Below are positions 22,056 to 30,297 of a DNA stretch of 64,000 nucleotides, in pieces. Numbering within the stretch: position 1 is the first letter of the stretch; the number at the start of each line of letters is the position of its first letter. Origin of the DNA: Alphaproteobacteria bacterium (GTDB lineage Bacteria > Pseudomonadota > Alphaproteobacteria > SMXS01); assembly GCA_028284945.1 (NCBI GenBank), contig JANQQJ010000040.1:1-64000 (forward strand), in the 5' to 3' direction. The translations under genes were made by a program, and so were the position numbers. The notes beneath the pieces were generated by a model, which was given only the letters and a program-made list of their open reading frames with translations, had not been told where the DNA came from and did not search any database.

Positions 22056-22879
22056 TCTTCCGGGAACAGCACCAGAGTCCTGATTTCGATGCTTTCGCGG
22101 GGGGCCGCACCCTCCGCCGCGGCCGGGTTCTTAAACGCCGTGTGCGCGGTAAACCGGGCCGTGCCGTCCGTTCTCGAGTCGTAGCACTTAATCAACATGG
22201 CTTCGTCGCGTGCCATCTTGGGCACATACATCCAGCGATGCTTCGGATTGTGCGCGATGTCATAGATTTCGCCGACCCTGTCCTCATAAACCAGGTCTGT
22301 CGCGATCAGGTCGCTTGGCACCATGCTTGTTGCGTCAGCAACGGCCAGTGGCGTCGTCTCAACCGGGCCCGCTATCGACCGCCAGACATTGATAACGGCG
22401 TAGCGGCGGCCCAACCATTTATCGGCATCATCGCCAACCAGGTCACGGACCCGTTGAGGGCCGGATTTTTCGGTGTAGTCATTATGCGCCACTTTGACCG
22501 GCGCACGCGCTGCGTCCGTCTCGGTCCCGTCGCCGTCAACACGGCGTGTGTGATCAAAGACGATAATGTCTTCAGCGCCCGTGAAACGCTGCACCAGCTC
22601 TTTCACTTCCGGGTAATAAACCCGTTCGACCTCTTCATCGTCATAAAAATCCCGAACCGCTGTCGGATGATCGACCAGCGCCAGACCTTCTCGGTCTAAC
22701 GAAAGATCACCAGCAATCGGTCGTATATCGTGAATTCGAACGCTGCACGATTCATACTCCCGCTCGCGCCGCGTCTCGCCCTCACCCATGGGCACGATAT
22801 AGACAGCCGGTTTTTCATCGGTCGGGATCAGGTGGTTGATCCGGGCTTCGACGAACTCAAGACTTTCTAGCTGGCTCAT
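22052..22879 (-). CDS. CmcJ/NvfI-family oxidoreductase-like protein
   Basis: This is a 275-residue protein resembling the CmcJ/NvfI (AsaB-like) family, known mainly from fungal and actinobacterial secondary metabolism. Family segments are VRIHDIRP near residue 48, [26 protein letters not shown] in the centre, [12 protein letters not shown] with the H-x-D pair, [12 protein letters not shown], and the late [16 protein letters not shown] and HTAFKNP. The H-x-D and later His resemble non-haem iron or 2-oxoglutarate enzyme ligands. The reaction is unknown. AAGGAG lies about 8 nt before the ATG. It is a single gene, not in a visible biosynthetic cluster. Confidence 0.7.
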   Translation of the reverse strand: MSQLESLEFVEARINHLIPTDEKPAVYIVPMGEGETRREREYESCSVRIHDIRPIAGDLSLDREGLALVDHPTAVRDFYDDEEVERVYYPEVKELVQRFTGAEDIIVFDHTRRVDGDGTETDAARAPVKVAHNDYTEKSGPQRVRDLVGDDADKWLGRRYAVINVWRSIAGPVETTPLAVADATSMVPSDLIATDLVYEDRVGEIYDIAHNPKHRWMYVPKMARDEAMLIKCYDSRTDGTARFTAHTAFKNPAAAEGAAPRESIEIRTLVLFPED

Positions 22880-22998
22880 GGTTCAAGCTCCTTCGTATGG
22901 GGTATATCGGACTCATTCCCATGTTGGGTGCGCCGCCAGCTTGGGCAACCCGGTGGGAGCCTGCATCCCTGCACGAGACGGGTGCACAGCCGGGTAGA

Positions 22999-23874
22999 CT
23001 AGCCGTCTAGCAATGGCATCCAGTGTGGCGCACCAAAATAGGCGGCAATACCAAGAGCCACCAGAAGGAGGGCACCAACAATCCACCATTTAAACCGGGC
23101 GAAGAACGTCGCCCGGATCGCTTTTTTCAGGTCAGGCTCATAGCGTTTCAGTGCAGCTTCGTAGCTCGGCCGGCGCTTGACCTGTTCAACATAACGGCGC
23201 AGATGAATGCGCCCGCCCTCGGTCCAGAGGTGACCGAGTCCCACGGCCTCCAGCCGAAGCAGGACGGGCGTCCAGGCGGCATCTGCCAGGGTGTACTCCT
23301 CGCCGCTGAGCCAGGTGCGCTTTTCGAGCGCTTCGTTGAGCGTATCGAGCACAGCCATTACCTTTTCGACTGCCGCCGGTACAGCCCCGGCATCCCAAAG
23401 CTCGTTCTCCCAGGCTTTCAGGGACTCGATTTTCTCCGCATAAGCGTCCCTGAGCGATGGGTACTGGAACTTGGCTTTTTCCGCCTTGGCCCGCTTCCAC
23501 GGCACCGTGGACCGCCGCAGCCGAAGCATGAAACTACTGCCGCCACGGCCATAGGTCAGCGTTCGGGTGGGTAGCTTGTCCTGAAGCTGCAGCCAGGCCT
23601 GGGTGAGTGCGGGGTCGCCACGATTGAGGTCGGGCCCCTCAAATTCCCGGTCGATATATTCGAGAATGGACTTTGAGTTGATCACGACCTTGCCGTCATG
23701 CACCAGTGTTGGTACCACCCCTTTGGGGTTCATCTTCATGTAGTCGGGGTGGAAATTGTCCCCTTTCAGGATGTTGATAAAGACGTCCTTCCACTCAACG
23801 CCCTTTTCGGACAGAGCGACTCTGACCTTCTGGGAGCACAGTGATCCTGAGAAATTGTAGAGCTCGACGGGCAT
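22999..23874 (-). CDS. Glutathione S-transferase-like protein with C-terminal membrane anchor
   Basis: This 291-residue protein has a GST layout. The N-terminal thioredoxin-like domain (1-~82) begins ELYNFSGSLCSQKVRVAL and contains KGVVPTLVHDGKVVINSKSILEYID, with the cis-Pro and glutathione-binding Ser. An alpha-helical C-terminal domain follows. The last ~30 residues hold one hydrophobic helix (WWIVGALLLVALGIAAYFG, ~264-282) behind a basic stretch, which is tail-anchored topology. The same arrangement is known in the mitochondrial protein GDAP1; homology to it is inference. The activity could be detoxification or reductase chemistry at the inner membrane. Confidence 0.75.
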   Translation of the reverse strand: MPVELYNFSGSLCSQKVRVALSEKGVEWKDVFINILKGDNFHPDYMKMNPKGVVPTLVHDGKVVINSKSILEYIDREFEGPDLNRGDPALTQAWLQLQDKLPTRTLTYGRGGSSFMLRLRRSTVPWKRAKAEKAKFQYPSLRDAYAEKIESLKAWENELWDAGAVPAAVEKVMAVLDTLNEALEKRTWLSGEEYTLADAAWTPVLLRLEAVGLGHLWTEGGRIHLRRYVEQVKRRPSYEAALKRYEPDLKKAIRATFFARFKWWIVGALLLVALGIAAYFGAPHWMPLLDG

Positions 23875-23967
23875 GACACGATTTATTGCTGTCGCGGACG
23901 GGGATGTTTGCCCGCAGATGGATAATAGACTACATCAGCCGACCATGCGGCAACGAAAGGCAAAAAA

Positions 23968-25320
23968 GTGAATCCGGTCCATGTTATCGGCGGCGGCATG
24001 GCTGGCTGCGAGGCGGCCTGGCAACTGGCGCGGGGTGGCGTGCCGGTCGTGTTACATGAAATGCGCCCTGTGCAGGGTACCGACGCACATGAAACCGATG
24101 GGCTGGCCGAGCTGGTCTGCTCCAATTCGTTTCGCTCGGATAATGCACAAGCTAGTGCGGTCGGCGTGCTGCATGAGGAAATGCGCCGCTGCGGGTCACT
24201 GATCATCGGTCAGGGAGATGCAAACCGTGTCCCCGCCGGCGATGCCCTTGCAGTCGACCGGGTTAACTTCAGCGCAGGGGTCACTGCTGCGCTCGAAACG
24301 GAGCCATTGGTTACCATTGAACGTGGGGTCATCGATGGGCTGCCACCCGCTGAATGGGGCAGCACGATCATCGCCACCGGCCCCCTGACGGCTGCGCCGC
24401 TGGCTGAGGCGATCAGAGCTGAAACCGGTGAAGAGTCACTTGCCTTCTTCGATGCGCTGGCGCCGATCATTTACAAAGACTCGATCGACTTCTCGAAGGT
24501 CTGGATGCAGTCCCGCTATGACAAAGGCGATGGGGCCGACTACATCAATTGCCCGCTGAGCGAAGACCAGTATTTCGCCTTTATCGATGCGCTGATTGCC
24601 GCACCCAAGACCGAATTCAAGGACTGGGAAAAAGACACCCCTTACTTCGACGGCTGCCTGCCCATCGAGGTGATGGCCGAACGTGGACCGCAAACACTGT
24701 CATATGGGCCGATGAAGCCGGTCGGGCTGACCAATCCGCATAGCGATGAAAAACCCTATGCGGTGGTTCAACTGCGCCAGGACAATGCGCTGGGAACGCT
24801 CTACAACATGGTCGGGTTCCAGACCAAGATGATCCATGGCGCGCAGACCGAAGTGTTGCGCACCATACCGGGCCTGGAAAATGCCAGGTTTGCACGGCTG
24901 GGCGGCATCCACCGCAATACTTTCATCAACAGTCCGGTCCTGCTTGACCGGTTGCTGCGCTTGAAATCAAGGCCCGATATCCGATTTGCCGGACAGATCA
25001 CAGGGGTTGAGGGCTATATCGAGAGCGCCGCCATCGGGCTGTTGGCCGGCCGTATGGCGGCAGCTGAAGCGTTGGGAGAAACACCTTCTATTCCGCCGGA
25101 AACGACCGCGCTTGGGGCACTGCTGAACCACATTACCGGCGGCCATGTGACAGGGCGCGATGTGCCCGGCAGCTTTCAGCCAATGAACATAAACTTCGGT
25201 TTATTGCCGCCGCTGGCAGAACGGGTTCGTAAGAAGGAACGCAAAGCCGCCATGGCGGCGCGGGCGTTGGCCGATCTGGATGCATGGCTTTCAGATGAAC
25301 ACCAAGCAGCAGCAGAGTAG
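23968..25320 (+). CDS. trmFO: Methylenetetrahydrofolate-tRNA-(uracil-54-C5)-methyltransferase
   Basis: TrmFO uses methylenetetrahydrofolate and FAD to make ribothymidine-54 in the T loop of tRNAs. The protein has 450 residues and a GTG start ([20 protein letters not shown]), where GGGMAGCEA is the FAD-binding loop. Other family runs are [63 protein letters not shown] and the C-terminal [10 protein letters not shown] and [11 protein letters not shown]. It is a single gene between minus-strand neighbours. Confidence 0.97.
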   Translation: MNPVHVIGGGMAGCEAAWQLARGGVPVVLHEMRPVQGTDAHETDGLAELVCSNSFRSDNAQASAVGVLHEEMRRCGSLIIGQGDANRVPAGDALAVDRVNFSAGVTAALETEPLVTIERGVIDGLPPAEWGSTIIATGPLTAAPLAEAIRAETGEESLAFFDALAPIIYKDSIDFSKVWMQSRYDKGDGADYINCPLSEDQYFAFIDALIAAPKTEFKDWEKDTPYFDGCLPIEVMAERGPQTLSYGPMKPVGLTNPHSDEKPYAVVQLRQDNALGTLYNMVGFQTKMIHGAQTEVLRTIPGLENARFARLGGIHRNTFINSPVLLDRLLRLKSRPDIRFAGQITGVEGYIESAAIGLLAGRMAAAEALGETPSIPPETTALGALLNHITGGHVTGRDVPGSFQPMNINFGLLPPLAERVRKKERKAAMAARALADLDAWLSDEHQAAAE

Positions 25321-25323
25321 TTT

Positions 25324-26304
25324 CTACAGGTAGACCTCCGTAAACATCCTCAGCGCCCGGCCCTCTTCGACAACCGGCAGAGGGCCCAGCTCTTCGCCAA
25401 GCACATAGTGCCTAAGAGCATAGTCAACATCATTGAAGCCAAGACTTGCCCGGATGGCCGTCGTGCCTGAGAAACGCGCATTGATTTCCAGGCAGATCGG
25501 CACGCCTTCATGGATGCGAAACTGAATGTTGATGCTGCCTCTTGCACCGATACGCGTTGCAATATCACTGGCCGCCTCTACCAGGTCGGGGCGGCGGTCG
25601 ACCTCACAACGGATCGATGTGCCACTCCAAAGCTCGCGGCGCATAACAAACACCCCCAGCGCTTCGCCGGAACGGGAAACAAAGCAATTCGCCGTATACT
25701 CCGAGTCAGCGGTGCCAACCTCCTGCTGAATGACTGTATCCGGCAACTCCATGGCGGCATGAAGCTGGCGTTCAGTCTCAACGCGCATAACGCCGATCGA
25801 CGCGCGGCCTGAGTTGGGCTTGGATATCAGCGGAAACCCGACCTCCCTAAAAAGAGCCATGACAGCCTCTTCATCCTCAGCAGGTGCATGTGGTGGATGA
25901 CCAAACCCCTGCTGACTGAGCCATTCGCAAGCAGCGAGCTTGTCTTCCGCGATCTTGAGCACATGGTCGGGCTGCACCAGAACCTGCGCACCCCCTTCTT
26001 TTGAGATGGTATCCCGAAAATCTGCGATGAAGGGGAAGTCCGCGCCATCGGGCATAACGACATCAATCCGGTTGCTGCGGCAATACTGGCAAATCCAATC
26101 GATATAGCCGGGGTCATCCAGAGCGGGCGAAATCACCCGGTTCTCCACAAGATAAGCCCCGGCAATATCATCGGACGTTGCCGCAACAAACACGTCCAGC
26201 GGTAGGTCGCTAAGGGCCAGTGCTTTAATGACCCCAAGACCCGCGCAGTAAACGGTCGGCCCATCCAGCAACACAAGTACTCTTAGAGGGGACTGCGCCG
26301 TCAC
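25324..26304 (-). CDS. ATP-grasp domain protein (CarB-like)
   Basis: This 326-residue ATP-grasp enzyme has a GTG start that overlaps the stop of the TauE-like gene (GAGTGACG). An N-terminal Rossmann-like part (VLVLLDGPTVYCAGLG) leads to the ATP-binding lysine in FPLISKPNSGRAS (~residue 160), the hinge VIQQEVG, and the metal-binding end VPICLEINARFSGTTAI. This resembles carbamoyl-phosphate synthase-type ATP-grasp proteins that ligate a carboxylate with ATP. The substrate is unknown. It differs from the ATP-grasp part of the 5951-7678 fusion and has no phosphatase domain. Confidence 0.8.
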   Translation of the reverse strand: MTAQSPLRVLVLLDGPTVYCAGLGVIKALALSDLPLDVFVAATSDDIAGAYLVENRVISPALDDPGYIDWICQYCRSNRIDVVMPDGADFPFIADFRDTISKEGGAQVLVQPDHVLKIAEDKLAACEWLSQQGFGHPPHAPAEDEEAVMALFREVGFPLISKPNSGRASIGVMRVETERQLHAAMELPDTVIQQEVGTADSEYTANCFVSRSGEALGVFVMRRELWSGTSIRCEVDRRPDLVEAASDIATRIGARGSINIQFRIHEGVPICLEINARFSGTTAIRASLGFNDVDYALRHYVLGEELGPLPVVEEGRALRMFTEVYL

Positions 26305-27051
26305 TCCAGTACTCCTGCAAAGCGGAACAGCAATAGCGCGCCCGACACCATAATTACGAATCCGGCAAGGTTCCGAAATCGGTCAACCGGCATTTTGCTC
26401 AGGACTTTCTTGCCCATCAGATTTCCGATAAAGGCGCCGACGCCAGCAACAAAGCCAAACAGCAACACGTGCTCGCCAATGCCAGCAACAGAAAGATATC
26501 CGATTATCTTGATGCTCTGTACAACTGCCGCGTCCACCGCCTTGGTGGCGATCAGTCGCTCTTTGACGACGCCATAATTGAGCATTAGCACATTAATGCC
26601 TTGTCCGGCCGCGCCAGCCGTTGCCGAAATGCCCCCAAATAGCGCGCCAGCCAAAAGAAAATGCCAGGGCTTCGCAATGAATTGCCATCGCCTGGACGGA
26701 AAAAAGCGAACGAACACCGCTGCCAAGCAAAAAAAGGCCCAGCGCGACCAGTATCCAGTCCTCGTTCAGGGCAGCAAAGAGCTGAACGCCCAGAACGGTC
26801 CCAGCAATGCTGCCGGGCAACAACATCGCCAGCACACGATAGTCAATGTGGCGCCAGAACAGAAAAATCCGTTGGATACTGACAATCCCGCCCACCACAC
26901 TTGTAATCGGTGCGGCTTCCTTAACCGGCACAAGAAACGAGATCGCCGGCAGGAAAACCAGGGTGCCCCCACCACCGGCGGACGTACTAAAAAAACTGGC
27001 CAACAGACCCAGCAGAAACGCCATTTCTAGAGACAGCAGTTCGGGAAACAC
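26301..27051 (-). pseudogene. TauE/SafE-family permease gene broken by a +1 frameshift
   Basis: Two overlapping minus-strand frames together encode a ~250-residue sulfite-exporter-type membrane protein. The first (27051 to ~26700) gives FLLGLLASFFSTSAGGGGTLVF and further helices. The second continues with FLLAGALFGGISATAGAAG and ends at the stop shared with the ATP-grasp start. The total of 751 nt is 3x250+1, so one extra base lies inside. The best junction is the six-T run (minus strand, 26700-26705). Removing one T there joins GSGVRSLF to PSRRWQF, a sensible family sequence; the seven-T run at 26729-26735 is the alternative. It may be a true lesion, phase variation or a homopolymer error. 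TauE/SafE proteins export small sulfonates or sulfite. Confidence 0.75.
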
Positions 27052-27170
27052 GATGCAAGTACCTTGATCAAACCAAGTCTGGAACAGGCTGATCTTTCGA
27101 CCTTATGTCTTTTCCCGCCTTATGCCAGTGGCTTGTTTCGACATCAGCGGCAGTTGCCCTTTCGGGTCAA

Positions 27171-27620
27171 CTAGAGACTGGCCTTGAGCAATGGAAGCGT
27201 CCGGCCCGGGATTGCATCCGAGGGCTCGTGTCTAAGGTAGCCCGCCCCCATACGCTCATAAAATGGCCGGGCACCGGGATCCGATAGAATCATCATCGAT
27301 TTGGCCCCCGCACTGCGCGCCGTGTCACACGCCCAGTGATAAAGCACGGCACCAATACCCTTGCCCATGGCTGCCGGATCGACAAAAAGCAGGTCAAGTT
27401 CTGCTGCCGGTCCGTCTACATCAATCTGTGCGACTCCAAGAAGCGTGCCTGCATCTTCGGCGACTGCTGCATGACCTGCTTGGACAAGGTCGGGATTAAC
27501 CATCAAGACAGCCCGGCATTGTTTCATGAAGGCGTCGTCATAGCCCCAATAGGCCTTTGACCTGAAACAGAGGGAGGCCAATTCAGCCAATTCCTCGACC
27601 CGTGGCGGCCTAATATGCAC
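27171..27620 (-). CDS. GNAT-family N-acetyltransferase
   Basis: This is a 149-residue acetyltransferase, started at the GTG of VHIRPPRVEELAELASLC. The frame is open 25 codons further, but that part lies wholly inside the upstream gene. The acetyl-CoA site is the run LFVDPAAMGKGIGAVLYHWAC, followed by ILSDPGARPFYERMGA. The substrate, a small molecule or a protein N-terminus, is unknown. It overlaps the end of the NDUFAF6-like gene by 11 nt, so it is probably co-transcribed. Confidence 0.75.
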   Translation of the reverse strand: MHIRPPRVEELAELASLCFRSKAYWGYDDAFMKQCRAVLMVNPDLVQAGHAAVAEDAGTLLGVAQIDVDGPAAELDLLFVDPAAMGKGIGAVLYHWACDTARSAGAKSMMILSDPGARPFYERMGAGYLRHEPSDAIPGRTLPLLKASL

Positions 27621-28458
27621 GGCGTAGTGCTGCCCAATTAAGCCGCAACTGCCGCCCGAACGCGCCGCGCTCATAGACCACGGCATCGGGCACATAGTCC
27701 GCGCGCGCCAAATCCTTTAAATAACCTTCTGTGAGTGGCGCGAGCCGCAAAGCCGCGATCGCTCCTTTGGGAATATCGCGCTTTGCGCACCTCGCCGTCT
27801 TGATTAACGCACATGCGCGGTCACCAACCCGGCGGATAACCCGCCCCAACGCCGCGCTTTGTTCGGCTTCGGGCCGGGACGGGTCCACGAGCCCCTCTTC
27901 GACCATCATCGACCGTGGGACGAAAATCCGGTCCTGCGCAAAATGATGCGGGATCGCCCGCATCAGACCGACCAAGCCCCATGCGGTACCGACCTGACGC
28001 CCGGCCTGCATACCGACATCACCGCCGCCGAGGCAGAGCGCAGCAATGGCCTGAAGCCGGCCGCTGGTGGCCTCTGCATAACGCTCCAGGTCTTCCAGGT
28101 CTTCCGGCTGTTCGTCATAGAGATCAACTTCTCGGGCATTGATCAGTGAGTCGAGCCAACGGCGTTCCACCCCACCCTGATCGCAAAGCTCGGCCAAGGC
28201 CTGCGCGACCGGATGTTCTCGGCACTCACCGTCAAAAATTCCCTCAACGGTCTCGCGCCACCACTCCAGACGGATTTCACCAAGCGCGGGTTCCGACACG
28301 CTTTCGCGGGTCTTGGCGACCTCGATTCCAAAGGCATAAAGCGCCATTAACCCGGCCCGGTCCCGGGCGCGGGCATGTAAAACCGTCAAAAACCGGTCAT
28401 GGTCATCCCGCTTGACCAGATCGGCGCAATATTCGGCGTTTTTTGACGTTTGGCTCAT
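27610..28458 (-). CDS. Squalene/phytoene synthase-family protein, NDUFAF6-like
   Basis: This 282-residue protein has an all-helical prenyl-synthase fold. The start is the ATG of MSQTSKN; a TTG four codons upstream is less likely. Where true phytoene synthases have Asp-rich DxxxD metal motifs, this one reads FGIEVAKTRESVSEPALGEIRLEWW. That matches the group containing the human complex I assembly factor NDUFAF6 rather than carotenoid enzymes. Later runs are ATSGRLQAIAAL, GTAWGLVGLMRAIPHH and GRQLRLNWAALRRAY. It is expected to help respiratory complex I assembly, not to make carotenoids. No carotenoid genes lie nearby. Confidence 0.75.
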   Translation of the reverse strand: MSQTSKNAEYCADLVKRDDHDRFLTVLHARARDRAGLMALYAFGIEVAKTRESVSEPALGEIRLEWWRETVEGIFDGECREHPVAQALAELCDQGGVERRWLDSLINAREVDLYDEQPEDLEDLERYAEATSGRLQAIAALCLGGGDVGMQAGRQVGTAWGLVGLMRAIPHHFAQDRIFVPRSMMVEEGLVDPSRPEAEQSAALGRVIRRVGDRACALIKTARCAKRDIPKGAIAALRLAPLTEGYLKDLARADYVPDAVVYERGAFGRQLRLNWAALRRAY

Positions 28459-28525
28459 TTCACCAACCAACTAGTCGGACAATCCCGAAATGCAAGGCAA
28501 TGCAAGACTCTGTGTCCCCTTCACC

Positions 28526-28574
28526 TTGCTCCCACCAAATGTTGTGGTATCATCCCGCAGCTTCGCCGCGAAGC
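28526..28574 (+). promoter_or_regulatory. Candidate promoter and palindromic operator of the PuuD-like gene
   Basis: TTGCTC and TATCAT (5 of 6 to the -10 consensus) are spaced by 16 bp at 28526-28553. Immediately downstream, GCTTCGC-C-GCGAAGC (28560-28574) is a perfect interrupted palindrome that would overlap the transcription start, as expected for a repressor site. Confidence 0.4.
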
Positions 28575-28612
28575 GTCGAGCGGTCAAATTCGGGCCCGAA
28601 GGGGGAAGACAC

Positions 28613-29215
28613 ATGAAAAGCATCACCGACTCACTCCTAACAACCGTGCTGGTTGGACTGGCACTTACTGTAATCATTCTGGTTCTTTCACCGATGACAG
28701 CAGGCGCTGGGTCGGGTTGGGGCATTCCTGTCGACGAATTCTGGCAATCCCTGTTCCGCTGGGCGCATGTGCTCAGCGGTGTCATGTGGATTGGCATTCT
28801 CTGGTATTTCAATTTCGTTCAGATCGAGGTTATGCCCGGCATTCCTGACGAGATGAAACCGGCCGTTGGTAAACATATCGCGCCTGAAGCCCTGTTTTGG
28901 TTCCGCTGGGGTGCGATGTTCACGGTGATTACGGGCATCGTCCTTGCGATTTTCAATTCCTACCTGATCGACGCGCTGCTGCTGAAACTGCTGGTCGGCT
29001 ATGGCATGTGGTTCGGCCTGATCATGTGGTTCAACGTCTGGTTCATCATCTGGCCGGCACAGAAGGTTGCCCTTGGCATCATCGACGCCCCGGCAGAAGC
29101 GAAGCCCGCTGCTGCTGCAAAAGCCAAGATGTTCTCACGCATCAATACACTGCTATCGATCCCGATGCTTTATGCCATGGTTTCAATGCAGGCAGGCTTC
29201 CGCATCTCGTTCTAG
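28613..29215 (+). CDS. Urate-oxidase N-terminal (PuuD-like) membrane protein
   Basis: This is a 200-residue inner-membrane protein. The ATG of MKSITDSLL follows a GGGGGAAG ribosome site by 6 nt; the open frame extends upstream without support. About five hydrophobic helices are seen. The family signature FRWAHVLSGVMWIGILWYFNFVQ is followed by WFRWGAMFTVITGI and WFGLIMWFNVWFIIWPAQ. PuuD-type urate hydroxylases have this membrane domain plus a C-terminal cytochrome c. Here there is no CxxCH and the protein is shorter, so urate oxidation is doubtful. A clear terminator follows the gene, so it is monocistronic. Confidence 0.75.
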   Translation: MKSITDSLLTTVLVGLALTVIILVLSPMTAGAGSGWGIPVDEFWQSLFRWAHVLSGVMWIGILWYFNFVQIEVMPGIPDEMKPAVGKHIAPEALFWFRWGAMFTVITGIVLAIFNSYLIDALLLKLLVGYGMWFGLIMWFNVWFIIWPAQKVALGIIDAPAEAKPAAAAKAKMFSRINTLLSIPMLYAMVSMQAGFRISF

Positions 29216-29238
29216 GAAAGCGCACATCCGAATGAGTT

Positions 29239-29268
29239 AAGGGCGCCTTTCGGCGCCCTTTTCTTTGG
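29239..29268 (+). terminator. Rho-independent terminator after the PuuD-like gene
   Basis: AAGGGCGCC and GGCGCCCTT form a perfect 9 bp stem with a TTTC loop, followed by a T-rich tail (TTCTTT). It lies about 25 nt beyond the stop codon. Confidence 0.9.
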
Positions 29269-29319
29269 TAGCGGTTTCAACCAAAGGACCGCCGCAAACA
29301 AGGGCAGCCCTCGTGTGCC

Positions 29320-29703
29320 CTACTCATAACTTACCACTTCAAACTCAATGCCATCGTTGTCGAGGAAATAGAAACGGCGTCCCGGTTCATAGTCGGCGTG
29401 ATTGAACGGACTGAAGCCCGCATCCACGACCCTTCGCTCCACGGCATCCAGGTCATCGACCAGCACGCCGATATGATTAAGCCCACCTGAGATGGCGTTG
29501 GGATTTGGCATCTCATCAGGCGATGCCTGCGGCATATAGACCGCCAGGTAATCGTCCTCCGTGCCGACATGAATTGACAGGCCACCATCCTTTGCCGGTC
29601 CACGCCAGCGAATTTTCCAGCCAAACAGGGCGCACAACATGGCCGCTGTTTTCTCCGAATCACTGACAGTGAAATTGACGTGTTCCAATGTTCCGCTTTG
29701 CAT
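29320..29703 (-). CDS. VOC-family (glyoxalase-like) protein
   Basis: This is a 127-residue vicinal-oxygen-chelate protein. Two beta-alpha-beta-beta-beta modules are seen: LEHVNFTVSDSEKTAAMLCALFGW in the first, and GLNHIGVLVDDLDAVERRV, YFLDNDGIEFEVVSYE in the second. H8, H77 and a late Glu are plausible metal ligands. GGAGAG lies 5 nt before the ATG. The gene diverges from soxR, and its promoter is built around a SoxR box with 19 bp spacing, so it is probably a SoxR target induced by redox-active compounds. It could bind or degrade such a compound. The substrate is unknown. Confidence 0.8.
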   Translation of the reverse strand: MQSGTLEHVNFTVSDSEKTAAMLCALFGWKIRWRGPAKDGGLSIHVGTEDDYLAVYMPQASPDEMPNPNAISGGLNHIGVLVDDLDAVERRVVDAGFSPFNHADYEPGRRFYFLDNDGIEFEVVSYE

Positions 29704-29745
29704 GATTTCTCTCCATTACCACGATCTGTTTTGATCGGTATTGAC

Positions 29746-29776
29746 ACGGTAATTTCTAAAGTTAACTTGAGGTCAA
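29746..29776 (-). promoter_or_regulatory. SoxR-type promoter with SoxR box, driving the VOC gene
   Basis: On the minus strand, TTGACC (-35) and TACCGT (-10) are separated by 19 bp, the overlong spacing used by MerR-type activators. The spacer region holds CCTCAAGTTAACTTTAGA (29755-29772), 16 of 18 positions identical to the palindromic SoxR site of the enterobacterial soxS promoter, and it aligns base for base with that promoter. Confidence 0.85.
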
Positions 29777-29810
29777 GATATTTTTTGAGAAAAGTGTGGG
29801 AGCGTTTCTG

Positions 29811-30272
29811 ATGCATGCACAGGACTTGTTGCCGATCGGCGAACTGGCGAGGCGCACCGGCGTCGCAATATCGGCCATCAGGTATTATGAGGATCAGGGA
29901 CTGATCACACCGGACCGGAATTCGGGCGGACATCGGCGATTTCTGCGTTCCGATATCAGGCGCCTTTCCTACATCCTGATCGCCCAGGAATTCGGGTTCA
30001 GCCTGAAGGATATCCGAGCACAATTGGACGGCCTTCCGGAAGGGCGCACGCCCAACAAGAAGGATTGGACGCGGATCAGCGGCGATTTTAGGCAAGAACT
30101 TGACGGCAAAATCGCGCGCCTGGAGCGGCTGCGAACCCTATTGGACGGCTGCATCGGGTGTGGCTGTCTGTCCCTAAAGAACTGCGCCCTTTACAACCCA
30201 GATGACCGGGCCGCGAAGAATGGCGCGGGTCCCCGCTACATCATTGGCGACAAACCAGCAGTCTCAGACTGA
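29811..30272 (+). CDS. soxR: Redox-sensitive transcriptional activator SoxR
   Basis: SoxR is a MerR-family dimer whose [2Fe-2S] cluster senses redox-cycling compounds or nitric oxide. The 153-residue protein starts at the ATG of MHAQDLLPIGELA. The helix-turn-helix is IGELARRTGVAISAIRYYEDQGLI, followed by the wing GGHRRFLRSDIRRL. A dimer helix leads to the cluster-binding CIGCGCLSLKNC, with four cysteines in the exact SoxR pattern. It is divergent from the VOC gene across the SoxR box. Outside enterics, SoxR usually controls a few nearby enzyme or pump genes directly, which fits this layout. Confidence 0.95.
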   Translation: MHAQDLLPIGELARRTGVAISAIRYYEDQGLITPDRNSGGHRRFLRSDIRRLSYILIAQEFGFSLKDIRAQLDGLPEGRTPNKKDWTRISGDFRQELDGKIARLERLRTLLDGCIGCGCLSLKNCALYNPDDRAAKNGAGPRYIIGDKPAVSD

Positions 30273-30297
30273 AGCGCCAGCCCGCCTATATGTGCCT

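Noticed and set aside
27610-28458. True phytoene or squalene synthase (carotenoid/hopanoid)
   Set aside because: The Asp-rich metal motifs are replaced by IEVAKTRESVSE-type sequence, and no desaturase or cyclase genes lie nearby. The NDUFAF6-like reading fits better.
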